Source: Bianquea renquensis
GTDB lineage: Bacteria > Bacillota > Clostridia > Lachnospirales > Bianqueaceae
Reading direction: 5' to 3'
Assembly: GCF_014384895.1 (NCBI RefSeq)
Contig: NZ_JACRSQ010000003.1
Coordinates: forward strand, 124,001-188,000
Length of the DNA: 64,000 nucleotides
Below are positions 1 through 7,705 of the stretch, piece by piece. Every line of letters begins with the position of its first letter. The first letter of the stretch is position 1. Made by a program: the position numbers and the translations under genes. Under the pieces are notes generated by a model. It had not been told where the DNA came from. It searched no databases and was given only the letters and a program-made list of their open reading frames with translations.

Positions 1-3000
1 CAGTCCCGTCGATTCCTCCTGGTAGCCGCCGATTTCTGCGTACTTGAGATTCGTTCCGTCTGCTGCGGTATAGCTGTCATAATCGATGAGTTCCAGAATT
101 TCGTCTTGAGACGGCAGGTCGAACACATCTACTCTGCCATAGCGCTCGCTCCATACGGTCTGATAGCCGTCCGTCATGTTGCCCACCGCCACGCTGGCCG
201 TGAATTTTTCACTGAACTCCGACTGGCTCATATTGGTCCAGACAACCGGGACGGTAATGTCGATGTCGTATTTGCTGAAGGTCAGCTTGTCGGCCTTCCA
301 AACAATGCGCATATTGGCGGTCAGATACCGGGAGCCCTCCGGTACATCGACACGTATCACACCGTCATCGCTAATCTTAAAGCTTGAATTATCAAAGGTG
401 ATGACAAAGTTCCCCCGATCGTACCTATGCTGTGATTTCTCGCCGGTGACCAGATTTATCCGCTTCATGGTCAGATAGCTATCGGACAGCGGCATAGTGA
501 TGCCGTTTGCACTGTTGCTGTCCCAATCCTGCACATACAAGACATCGTCCTCATCCGGTTCCAGCGCAAAGTCGTAGACATTCTGCTGCACGCCCGCCGT
601 CAGCAGCGGAAATTCATCGTCATAGAGCGTCGGCTCATATTTGATGAAATCTAAGAATATCTGCGCCTTGAACTTGACCGTGACATAGAGGCCAAAATCC
701 ACATAGAGCGCACCGAGTATTTCTTCTGTTTCGTTCCAGGCGTCGGTATTGGCCGGCCTGAGCTTTTCAAAATAGTAGATGAAATATCCGTATAGCTTCA
801 GGTAGGCGCCGAATTCCACATTGGCACCGATGCTGGCGATGCTGGTGCTGAGCAGGCCGAAGGCGATCTCCGCCTTGACGCCGGCTTTGAGGCCCAGCGT
901 ACCCATCACATAAAACTGGAAGTTGAACTTTTCGTCGATCAGGTCGATCTCACTGGAGCCCGCCTTCTGGCTCTTAAGATGGAGCCAGAAGCTGTAGCGC
1001 TTGCCGACTTCATATCTGAGATCGGCTCCCAAGGCGATGTTGACATTGGCCCTGACGATAAAATTCAGATCCACTTTGATGGCGACGATGGACAGATAGT
1101 AGGTCGTGCTGAGCAGCGGCTGGTTATATAGCTCTACCCAGTCGCATTCCTGTTCCAGCATCTCCTTGTAGCGATCCATCAGCTGGTCCATGCCACTCTC
1201 GGCTTCCTCTTCCGTTTCCGCGTTGAATACCTCGTCAAAGGCGGTGCTGACATCCTCGGCGCCGAGGGCTTCCTCCAGCTGCTCAATGGAGTATTCCACG
1301 CCGTCTATCTCTACCTTAGGCAGCTGAGCCGCATATTCTTCAATCTCCTCCAGCACTTCCTTGACATTTTCTCCCTTGGCCTGCAACTTTTTCACCTTGG
1401 TACCAAGCGTATTGATCTTGCGGAGCAATTCCTGCCGTTCCGGGCTTGCATTTGCATCTCTGAGCGCCTGCCACTTTTTCTTAGACATGTCGTCTCCCTG
1501 AACGGTATACACCTTGGCGCTTACAGATACGCCGGTATAATCATATATATCGATCGAAACGTCAGCATACACATCCTTGAGGACTGGGATGAAAGCATAC
1601 CACTCCCACTTAGTATCTACGTGGACGTCAAAGTCGAGAGCCACCTCTTGCTCAAAACCAGCGCTGAGTTCGATCTTCAGCGATGCTACTTTGCCGGAGG
1701 GCATCCTCTTGTCTACAGAAAATACCACGGATACATTCAGCGCAACGCCGAAACCGTCCTCGAAATGTCGGTCATTGATGAAGGTTGCATTTACTGTAGG
1801 GGTCTCCATGGTAAGTTTCGCCCTTGTGCTTCCGGTTCCAGCTGCCGTGGCCGCAGCCGGTGCAGCCGACAGTTGGCTGATTTCCGCTCTGGTAATGCCG
1901 GCGTTAAGAAGCTTGATTTGCACCTCCTCTGTTTTCAGCGCGTCCTGCACCATGCGGTTCGCCGCTTCTTCGGCAAAACCGCTTTCAACCGCCTGCTGCT
2001 CAACCCGCGAGAGAAGTGCTTCCTGATCGATGCTGGCTGCGGCCTCTTCGCTGTCTATGCGCTGCGTAACAAAGAGATCCATGTAGTTCTCGATATACTC
2101 TTTTTCAACGATCTCATAGTGGATCGTATCGCCGTCGATATTTGTGACCTGTGCATAGACAACATCGGCGTTATCAGCCGCTTCGGCTGTATCGACCGTG
2201 TCGATGGCCACGGTGTAGAAAATCAGGAAATCGTATTTTTCAAAATCCGGCGCTTCTGTTTCGCCCATCAGCGAAAGCGCATACGCGTCGTAATCATTTC
2301 TGTTGACTGTGCCGTCTCCGGTCGGAAGCGTTGCTACCTGATACGGGATCGAATCCGGCATCGCCAGGACATCTTCCGCATCCTCTTCATTGAGGCTTTC
2401 AAAGCTGTATGTACTGCCGCTCACCGCCGTGATACTGATGAAGGCCATCGCGTCGTCCCGGTAATCACTCTTGGTATAGTCCCGTTCTCTCGGATCTGTC
2501 GTCTCATAAATACAGACGATGTCTCCCTCTTTCAGCTTCTGTCCAGACATTTCAAAGCTTCCGGTGATAGCATCTGTGCTTTCGTCATTGCTCAGCAGGG
2601 CTGTTTCCAGCACATCCACCGTCTTTCCGCCGACGGTGTACCGCATTGCAGGCGTATCCCGGATGAAGATCACCTCGTCATCGTACTGAAGAGTATCGAT
2701 TTTTCCCTTGGCGATGATGAAGTACGCCGTGCGGAACATCTCCTCTTTACCAACGAAGGAAAGTCCCTCTCCCAGCGTCAGCTCGTAGGAGGCACCCTCT
2801 TCAAACCCCTCCGGCGCATAGACCGTAAAAGTGCCGTCTCCGTTGTCTTTCACATCCACCGCCACCGGGTCGGAGCCGTCCTTCGGCAGGACGGTGATGT
2901 TGGCCTTGACGTCGTCCGTGCTGGCAAAATCACCCGTAATGTCAAAAGAAACATTCGGATTCTGATCCTCCAGGCTGAAGGAGGTAATATTGAGCTGCTC

Positions 3001-3519
3001 CCTGTACGGTACCTCCTCGTACACGGCTGTCAGAACGATGTCGCTTGATACCACCTCGGTCAGCGGATAATAGGTACGGCCGTCCTCCATCTCCCAGTTG
3101 ACGAAGATGAAATTGTCCTTAGCGGGAGTGGGAATCTCTCCCTTGTAGGGATAGCCGTCGCCCGCCTGAATGGGCGCGATCTCCCCGCCGCCGTCCGTCA
3201 CAAAGCTGATGGTATGCAGCGTCGGCGTCAGGCTGCCGCGGTTCCCCACCAGATACTCCTTCACCATATCGACATCGATGTCGTCGGTCACGCCGTCCGC
3301 GTTGACGTCGGCTTCGGTGAAGTGGATGGCGGCCTGCGCCTCTGCATCCCCTTCGATGTACCATTCCATCAGGTTGACGTCCAGCAGCTCCACCTTGCCG
3401 TTCCCGTCGGCGTCGCCGTACAGGATAGTATCCTGGGCAAATGCCGTCAGGACGTTCATCGGAAGCATAGGAAGCAGGATACTGAAGGTCAGTATCAGGC
3501 TTACAATCCGTTTCTTCAT
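1..3519 (-). CDS. Large secreted protein with dockerin-like EF-hand pair, C-terminus outside window
   Basis: The frame is open for 1173 codons from ATG at 3519 and runs off the window edge, so the C-terminus is missing. An AGGAGG ribosome site sits 8 nt upstream. A signal peptide (about residues 1-29, ending AFAQ) is followed at about 34-93 by two EF-hand loops, GDADGNGKVELLD and ADVNADGVTDDID, spaced like a type I dockerin. A short beta domain with an FVNWEMEDG motif (about 98-165) resembles Listeria-Bacteroides repeats. The long remainder looks like extracellular beta-rich sequence with a charged helical stretch around KKLQAKGENVKEVLEEIEEY. It lies downstream of a two-component system that may control it. 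No catalytic domain is recognised in the visible part, so the function is unknown. Surface or matrix assembly is inference from the dockerin-like module. Confidence 0.85.
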   Translation of the reverse strand, partial: MKKRIVSLILTFSILLPMLPMNVLTAFAQDTILYGDADGNGKVELLDVNLMEWYIEGDAEAQAAIHFTEADVNADGVTDDIDVDMVKEYLVGNRGSLTPTLHTISFVTDGGGEIAPIQAGDGYPYKGEIPTPAKDNFIFVNWEMEDGRTYYPLTEVVSSDIVLTAVYEEVPYREQLNITSFSLEDQNPNVSFDITGDFASTDDVKANITVLPKDGSDPVAVDVKDNGDGTFTVYAPEGFEEGASYELTLGEGLSFVGKEEMFRTAYFIIAKGKIDTLQYDDEVIFIRDTPAMRYTVGGKTVDVLETALLSNDESTDAITGSFEMSGQKLKEGDIVCIYETTDPRERDYTKSDYRDDAMAFISITAVSGSTYSFESLNEEDAEDVLAMPDSIPYQVATLPTGDGTVNRNDYDAYALSLMGETEAPDFEKYDFLIFYTVAIDTVDTAEAADNADVVYAQVTNIDGDTIHYEIVEKEYIENYMDLFVTQRIDSEEAAASIDQEALLSRVEQQAVESGFAEEAANRMVQDALKTEEVQIKLLNAGITRAEISQLSAAPAAATAAGTGSTRAKLTMETPTVNATFINDRHFEDGFGVALNVSVVFSVDKRMPSGKVASLKIELSAGFEQEVALDFDVHVDTKWEWYAFIPVLKDVYADVSIDIYDYTGVSVSAKVYTVQGDDMSKKKWQALRDANASPERQELLRKINTLGTKVKKLQAKGENVKEVLEEIEEYAAQLPKVEIDGVEYSIEQLEEALGAEDVSTAFDEVFNAETEEEAESGMDQLMDRYKEMLEQECDWVELYNQPLLSTTYYLSIVAIKVDLNFIVRANVNIALGADLRYEVGKRYSFWLHLKSQKAGSSEIDLIDEKFNFQFYVMGTLGLKAGVKAEIAFGLLSTSIASIGANVEFGAYLKLYGYFIYYFEKLRPANTDAWNETEEILGALYVDFGLYVTVKFKAQIFLDFIKYEPTLYDDEFPLLTAGVQQNVYDFALEPDEDDVLYVQDWDSNSANGITMPLSDSYLTMKRINLVTGEKSQHRYDRGNFVITFDNSSFKISDDGVIRVDVPEGSRYLTANMRIVWKADKLTFSKYDIDITVPVVWTNMSQSEFSEKFTASVAVGNMTDGYQTVWSERYGRVDVFDLPSQDEILELIDYDSYTAADGTNLKYAEIGGYQEESTGL

Positions 3520-3579
3520 CCTTGTGTTCCTCCTTCAAAAGTGTATACGTACCTCTCTCGATACTTTTTTCGTAAAATA

Positions 3580-3585
3580 ATCATA
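3580..3585 (-). promoter_or_regulatory. Putative -10 of the secreted-protein gene
   Basis: TATGAT read on the minus strand, about 60 nt before the ATG at 3519. No good -35 is present, which would suit activator-dependent transcription. The palindrome at 3604-3637 is centred near -47 relative to the implied start. Confidence 0.35.
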
Positions 3586-3603
3586 GCATACAAAAAAGCA
3601 AAA

Positions 3604-3637
3604 GCCGCGAACCTTACAAATTTGTAAAGTTCGCGGC
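3604..3637 (-). terminator. 34-bp near-perfect palindrome, terminator of the two-component operon or operator
   Basis: Two 17-nt arms meet without spacer and match at 16 of 17 positions. On the minus strand the hairpin is followed by a T-rich stretch, as in a rho-independent terminator for the regulator gene ending at 3651. Its core CTTACAAATTTGTAA resembles the palindrome at 6333-6354, so it may also be a binding site upstream of the secreted-protein gene. Confidence 0.6.
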
Positions 3638-3650
3638 GAAAGCGCATATT

Positions 3651-4319
3651 TCATAGCTGCTCCAGCAGGTAACCCCCGCCCCGCAGGGAAGATATCTCCA
3701 ATCGGGAGTCTTCACTGTGAAGCTTTTTCCGCAGACGGGAGATCAGCGTCCACAGAGCGCGTTTCTCCATCTCGGATTCGGAGCCCCAGACCTCCCGCAT
3801 CAGCTCCGCCTGGGATACCTTGTGTTCCGCGTTCTGTGCCAGGAGAAGCAGCACTGTAAATTCCTTTTGCGTCAGCAGGATATCCCGGCCGTTTACATAC
3901 CCGATAAAGGAAACGGCATCCAGTTTCAGGTCGCCGTAACAGACATAGCGGCGGCTGTTTGCATCTGAACGAAGTCTGGCCTCAATTCTGGCAATCAGCA
4001 CCTCCAGATCATAGGGCTTAGGCAAATAATCGTCGCCTCCGGCGCGAAGCCCCTCCACCACGTCCTGGTTTTCTCCAAGCGCCGTCAAAAAAAGGATCGG
4101 GATATGATAGCGCCCTTTCAGCTCTCTGCACAGCTCTATGCCGTTTCCGTCTGGCAGCATGATGTCCAGCACAATCAGATTTGCCGGGTGCCACCGAAGC
4201 TGTTCCCGCGCTTCGGCAGCAGTCCCCGCCCTGAGCACCTCATAACCGTGCAGAGAAAGCACCTCGGCGTTGATCTTCATAATGTGTGGATTGTCCTCTA
4301 CCAGTAATATCGTACTCAC
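3651..4319 (-). CDS. OmpR-family response regulator
   Basis: A DNA-binding response regulator of 222 residues. The receiver domain has acidic residues E8-D9, the phosphorylation site D52 (VLDIMLPDG), T79 and K101. The C-terminal winged helix carries the typical LTQKEF and RKKL.....RGGGYLL segments. The start is GTG at 4319, because a GGAGG site lies at proper distance and this start overlaps the kinase stop by 4 nt, which suggests translational coupling. A longer upstream reading would lie inside the kinase gene. The partner is the kinase encoded just upstream. The targets are not known; the nearby secreted-protein gene and the operon itself are the obvious candidates. Confidence 0.93.
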   Translation of the reverse strand: MSTILLVEDNPHIMKINAEVLSLHGYEVLRAGTAAEAREQLRWHPANLIVLDIMLPDGNGIELCRELKGRYHIPILFLTALGENQDVVEGLRAGGDDYLPKPYDLEVLIARIEARLRSDANSRRYVCYGDLKLDAVSFIGYVNGRDILLTQKEFTVLLLLAQNAEHKVSQAELMREVWGSESEMEKRALWTLISRLRKKLHSEDSRLEISSLRGGGYLLEQL

Positions 4320-6265
4320 TGCTCCCCCTCCTTCAAAACCGTAAAGGCAAATACGGTGCCCTCCGGCCCCGTTCGCTCTACCCAAATCTCCCCGCCGTGG
4401 GCTTCCACTGCTTCCTGGCAGATGGCCAGCCCAAGCCCGCTGCTGCCGCTGGCGCTATATCCCTGTTCAAAAATGTGCGGCAGGTCTTCCGCTGAAATCC
4501 CGCTGCCGGTATCCTCCACCCGGAACAGCACAAAGCCCTCCCGTTCCCTGTCGGAGGCGCTGATCGCGATGGTCCCGTTTTGTGTGTTTTTGTTTGCATT
4601 CACTACCAAGTTGATAAAGATCTGCAGCAGCATTTCAAAATTGCCGTGGACATCCGCGCAGGAATCTGCGGTGATTTTGACCGTGCTGCCATTCTTCAGG
4701 CACATGGGCGCGGCAATGGCGTCCACGTTTTTCAAAAGCTCCGGCACGATGACCTTTCCGAAGCTCAGCTCGCTTTTCCGCCCGTAGGAGTATTCCATCA
4801 GCCTTGTCACCATGTCTGCCAGCCGCTGTGCCTCCTGCTGGATGGTTTTCAGATTGCCGGGGGCCTCGTCGCTGATGCGATGTGCGGCAAGCTGCATCCC
4901 GGTCAGCTGGGCATAGCCAGAGATCACCGTTAGCGGTGTTTTCAGCTCATGGGCGACCTTATGGAGGAAATCCATATTGAGACGGTTCATGCGCTCCAGC
5001 ATCTCGCCCCGGCTGCGGCTTTCGATCAGCGCCACTTCCCGTTCCTGAATCTGCAGGTTGATGGCTGCGGCATTGAGGAAGACAAAGCCCAGCATCCCAT
5101 AGGCCGCCGCTCCATAGTGCGTAACCTCGAAACTGTCTCCTGTCAGAAGCGCTTCGTATAGCAGACCCGCCAGAAGGATGAGAAAGCCGGAGAGCACCAG
5201 AATATCCACTGCATTTAGCCGGCGCTGCCGGATATAATGGCGGATGATGCCGAAAATCAGATACAGCAGATACGGGATGGACGCATAATATATTGCCGTG
5301 GAAACTGAGACAATATCCTGCGTAGGCAGCACGCAGATCAGGACGGCAGCAACGGCAGCCATTCCCAGATAGGCGTACAGCGGCCAGTGTTTCGTAGCCT
5401 TGGCATACATACATTTCAACAGCAGAAGGATGGACACCGGCATCAGCATGACGATCAGAATAAACACGCGGTATACCAAATACCAGGAGGTATCTGCCGG
5501 GAGCAGGTGAATGTTGAAGAAATTTTGATCCCGCATCGCCATTACCAGACAGCAAAACGCCAGACAGAGAAAATCCGTCTTGCGGCGCACCGCCGCGCTC
5601 AGCAGAAAATACAGCATCAAAAGCAACAGGCCGCCGCTGACCGACAGGGAGACCAAATCGTTTGCCGCCTTAAATTGCTCCATATTCTGCGGGGTTGAGA
5701 GGTAGGTCGGCTGGATATACCCGCCATCCTTATGGACATAGTTGCCATACTGATAGATGATCTCGATCTCTCCGCTTTCTCCGGAAAACATGGGGATGGT
5801 CATGTAGCCCACCTGGGGTACAAAATCCTCCGCATTGTCCGCCACCCTGCCAAAGGCCGCAACCTCAGAACCGTTGACGAACACGCGGCTGGCATAATCC
5901 AGCGAAAAGCTGCAAATGGTGTAATACTGGTTCGGCTGTGCCAGAATCCGCAGGCGGTGGGTTCCGTAGGGGGTATCCGAGGCGGATTCTTCCGGGCCGG
6001 CTTTCACCGCTGCCGCTCCCGAGGCGAAATCTTCCGATGTATACAGCGCCGCCGGGTAGAAGTCCCAATCGTTGACTATATTGAGAACGCAGCTCGAAAC
6101 GTCAGCATCCCGGATATCCAGCACACCGTCCTGCGGTGTGATGCCCTGAATATGGTAAGCTCTCTGAGAAGAGACAGCCTGAAGCAGAAACACGCTCAGA
6201 ACAACAAAGGCAACAGGCAAAAGCCAGCGCAGCATCTTTTTGTTAATGTGGCCAGGCCGTAACAA
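4316..6265 (-). CDS. Membrane sensor histidine kinase with 7TM-DISM-like sensor
   Basis: 649 residues. An N-terminal membrane anchor (about 12-32) is followed by an extracytoplasmic beta-rich domain (about 40-195). About seven membrane segments follow (about 207-400), an architecture known as 7TMR-DISM. The cytoplasmic part has a dimerisation helix with the phospho-accepting His439 in HKVAHELKTPL. It then has an ATPase domain with an N box (NLVVNANKN), G1 (VEDTGSGIS) and G2 (GSSGLGLAI). The start is TTG at 6265 with GGAAGGGGGG upstream; the internal ATG ten codons later has no ribosome site. The partner regulator overlaps its end by 4 nt. The ligand is unknown; such sensor domains often bind carbohydrates or other extracellular molecules. 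Confidence 0.92.
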   Translation of the reverse strand: MLRPGHINKKMLRWLLPVAFVVLSVFLLQAVSSQRAYHIQGITPQDGVLDIRDADVSSCVLNIVNDWDFYPAALYTSEDFASGAAAVKAGPEESASDTPYGTHRLRILAQPNQYYTICSFSLDYASRVFVNGSEVAAFGRVADNAEDFVPQVGYMTIPMFSGESGEIEIIYQYGNYVHKDGGYIQPTYLSTPQNMEQFKAANDLVSLSVSGGLLLLMLYFLLSAAVRRKTDFLCLAFCCLVMAMRDQNFFNIHLLPADTSWYLVYRVFILIVMLMPVSILLLLKCMYAKATKHWPLYAYLGMAAVAAVLICVLPTQDIVSVSTAIYYASIPYLLYLIFGIIRHYIRQRRLNAVDILVLSGFLILLAGLLYEALLTGDSFEVTHYGAAAYGMLGFVFLNAAAINLQIQEREVALIESRSRGEMLERMNRLNMDFLHKVAHELKTPLTVISGYAQLTGMQLAAHRISDEAPGNLKTIQQEAQRLADMVTRLMEYSYGRKSELSFGKVIVPELLKNVDAIAAPMCLKNGSTVKITADSCADVHGNFEMLLQIFINLVVNANKNTQNGTIAISASDREREGFVLFRVEDTGSGISAEDLPHIFEQGYSASGSSGLGLAICQEAVEAHGGEIWVERTGPEGTVFAFTVLKEGEQ

Positions 6266-6297
6266 GGCAAGCCCCCCTTCCTCGGTATTTGTTTCTT

Positions 6298-6303
6298 ATT
6301 TTA
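6298..6303 (-). promoter_or_regulatory. Putative -10 of the two-component operon
   Basis: TAAAAT on the minus strand about 33 nt before the TTG start at 6265, without a recognisable -35. A palindrome at 6333-6354 is centred about 52 nt upstream of the implied start of transcription, a position typical for an activator. Confidence 0.35.
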
Positions 6304-6332
6304 CTTTATCACATAAATGGGACGACCAGGAA

Positions 6333-6354
6333 AGCCTTACAGAATTGTAAGGCT
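6333..6354. promoter_or_regulatory. Palindrome upstream of the two-component operon, possible regulator site
   Basis: AGCCTTACA and TGTAAGGCT form a perfect 9-bp inverted repeat with a GAAT centre. A T-run follows on the plus strand, but no plus-strand gene ends here, so a terminator role is unlikely. The inner CTTACA-TTGTAAG core resembles that at 3604-3637 in front of the secreted-protein gene. Confidence 0.45.
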
Positions 6355-6498
6355 CGTTTTTCGAACCGTTTCCTCGTTTATAACTTCCAATTTATGGTCT
6401 TTGCCATGCCTTGCTGCCTAATGCACCATATTAGGCAATGGCGATGAGCCGCCTGAAATCCTCCGCTTATCGACATGCCCGACTGGTTTGGAATACTT

Positions 6499-6969
6499 CT
6501 AATTATCATATGAAAATATCTGCTCAAAAGCTATGTTTGCCCTTTCAAAAGGAAACTTCTCTTTATCAACAGGCACTTCGATAAATCCAAACTTTTTGTA
6601 TAAATGAATCGCCTGTTCGCATTTTGTATTAGTTACAATAACAACTTTTTTTACACATTTTGCCCTTGCATAATCAATGCAAGCCTTGAGGCAGGCACTT
6701 CCTGCACCTGTCCCGGTATACATCCCTCTTGCACAAAATTTTTCTATTTCCCATTCTCCGTTTGGAAGTGGTGCAATCATGCAGCAAGCTAAAACTTCCT
6801 CCGCATCATCGACGGCAAAGAAAATCTGACCGCCCGCCTCGAGCGCACATTCGATATTGTTCAGAACAGCCAAGTCCTCTTCCTCAATCACAAACATTTG
6901 GGAAATCCATTGCTTATTCATTTCAATAAAATCTTCTTTGTATTTCTTTTCATATGGCACGATTTTCAT
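6499..6969 (-). CDS. GNAT-family N-acetyltransferase
   Basis: 156 residues with the GNAT fold pattern: a beta strand with acyl-CoA-facing residues (WEIEKFCA), a pantetheine/pyrophosphate loop region (YTGTGAGSACLKAC), and the C-terminal beta4-alpha4 segment (VVIVTNTKCEQAIHLYKKFGF). The start at 6969 has an AGGAGG site. It begins 4 nt after the MarR-family gene and is surely cotranscribed with it. Linked MarR-GNAT pairs often act on toxic small molecules or antibiotics, but the substrate here is not evident. Confidence 0.88.
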   Translation of the reverse strand: MKIVPYEKKYKEDFIEMNKQWISQMFVIEEEDLAVLNNIECALEAGGQIFFAVDDAEEVLACCMIAPLPNGEWEIEKFCARGMYTGTGAGSACLKACIDYARAKCVKKVVIVTNTKCEQAIHLYKKFGFIEVPVDKEKFPFERANIAFEQIFSYDN

Positions 6970-6973
6970 AGTA

Positions 6974-7438
6974 TCATTCCTCCTGTGAACCTGATTCTGC
7001 TTTGTTACAGCTTTGTAAAATGGTTGTTATTGTATTAAGAGCTTCAATCAATTCCATGCACTCTTCTTGACTCAGAGACTTAATAATATCCCCGATTTGT
7101 TGATTTGACTTCTGAATAAAATCTTTTGTCTGTAACAGACCTGATTCAGTCAAATGAAGATGATATGCTCTTGAATCTGCTTCTGATACATTTCGTATCA
7201 AGTGACCTTTTTTTTCGTGAGCCCTGATAATTCTGCTTAGATAACTCTTATCTATATTCATAACTCTTGCTATAAAAGCAGCATTACAACCGTCATTCTC
7301 ATATATTTCAAACAAAACACGGGCCTCTGTCGGTGTATATTCCGAACCCAAATAGTGAGTATCCAGCAAACGCAGTAGAGGCATATAAAAGCGATTAAAT
7401 TCCCTTATTCGTTGTACTACTTTTTTTCCTTCTGCCAT
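6974..7438 (-). CDS. MarR-family transcriptional regulator
   Basis: 154 residues with a winged helix-turn-helix: TEARVLFEIYENDG, AAFIARVMNIDKSYLSRIIRAHEKKG as recognition region, and the wing ending in SRAYHLHLTESG. Helices at both ends form the dimer interface usual in MarR proteins. The start ATG at 7438 has a GGGGG ribosome site. It is the first gene of a two-gene unit with the acetyltransferase. Its promoter at 7482-7510 is bracketed by a 19-bp inverted repeat, so autorepression relieved by a small ligand is likely. Confidence 0.92.
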   Translation of the reverse strand: MAEGKKVVQRIREFNRFYMPLLRLLDTHYLGSEYTPTEARVLFEIYENDGCNAAFIARVMNIDKSYLSRIIRAHEKKGHLIRNVSEADSRAYHLHLTESGLLQTKDFIQKSNQQIGDIIKSLSQEECMELIEALNTITTILQSCNKAESGSQEE

Positions 7439-7455
7439 AAGTTTCCCCCTTATAA

Positions 7456-7515
7456 TTTAGTTGATAAAAGCTACTATTTGTAGTATAGCGCAAAAAGTGG
7501 CTTTTGTCAACTAAA
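7456..7515. promoter_or_regulatory. Inverted repeat bracketing the MarR promoter
   Basis: Arms 7456-7474 and 7497-7515 match at 17 of 19 positions (TTTAGTTGAYAAAAGCYAC) and are separated by 22 nt. One arm covers the -35 box and the other lies just downstream of the -10, where a bound repressor would block RNA polymerase. MarR is the likely ligand. Confidence 0.6.
7482..7510 (-). promoter_or_regulatory. Sigma-A promoter of the MarR-GNAT operon
   Basis: TTGACA (7505-7510), 17-nt spacer, TATACT (7482-7487) on the minus strand, close to consensus. The -35 box lies inside one arm of the inverted repeat at 7456-7515. Confidence 0.85.
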
Positions 7516-7552
7516 TTCAGCCCACTGGGGGCCTACAAAAACACAAAAAATT

Positions 7553-7688
7553 ATGGTATAATAATCGCAAAAGCGATTATACGCGCCGGCCGCGCGGTGA
7601 GCGAAGCGAACAAACCGCTGCGCGACCGTGTGCAAGCTGCGGAGCTATATCATGGCCGGAGGCCATGGTATAATAATCGCAAAAGCGA
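7553..7688 (+). repeat. Structured promoter-bearing repeat element, copy 1
   Basis: About 136 bp, shared with 42815-42967 at over 90 percent identity in the first 100 bp. The same 24-nt direct repeat stands at both ends (7553-7576 and 7665-7688). It contains TGGTATAAT, an extended -10 promoter motif, followed by an ATAATCGC hairpin arm. Internal structure includes an 8-bp hairpin at 7561-7580 and a perfect CATGGCC-GGA-GGCCATG hairpin at 7651-7667. Both copies lie directly in front of a plus-strand gene. No protein-coding potential is evident. It looks like a miniature dispersed repeat of the genome, family unknown. Confidence 0.75.
7667..7674 (+). promoter_or_regulatory. Extended -10 promoter for the nucleoside salvage operon
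   Basis: TGGTATAAT lies at the downstream end of repeat copy 1, about 32 nt before the ATG at 7706. A TG extension can replace a -35 box, and none is seen. It would give a very short leader ending in the GGGAGGG ribosome site. Confidence 0.5.
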
Positions 7689-7705
7689 ATAAGGGAGGGT
7701 ATGCC

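Noticed and set aside
1621..3048. 475-codon plus-strand reading frame
   Set aside because: It lies fully antisense to the secreted-protein gene. That gene has a signal peptide, recognisable domains and a good ribosome site, while the antisense protein shows no domain pattern.
7504..7692. Short plus-strand frame through the repeat element and a similar one at 42807-43094
   Set aside because: The similarity comes from the shared repeat DNA. The frames have no ribosome site and diverge or shift between copies.
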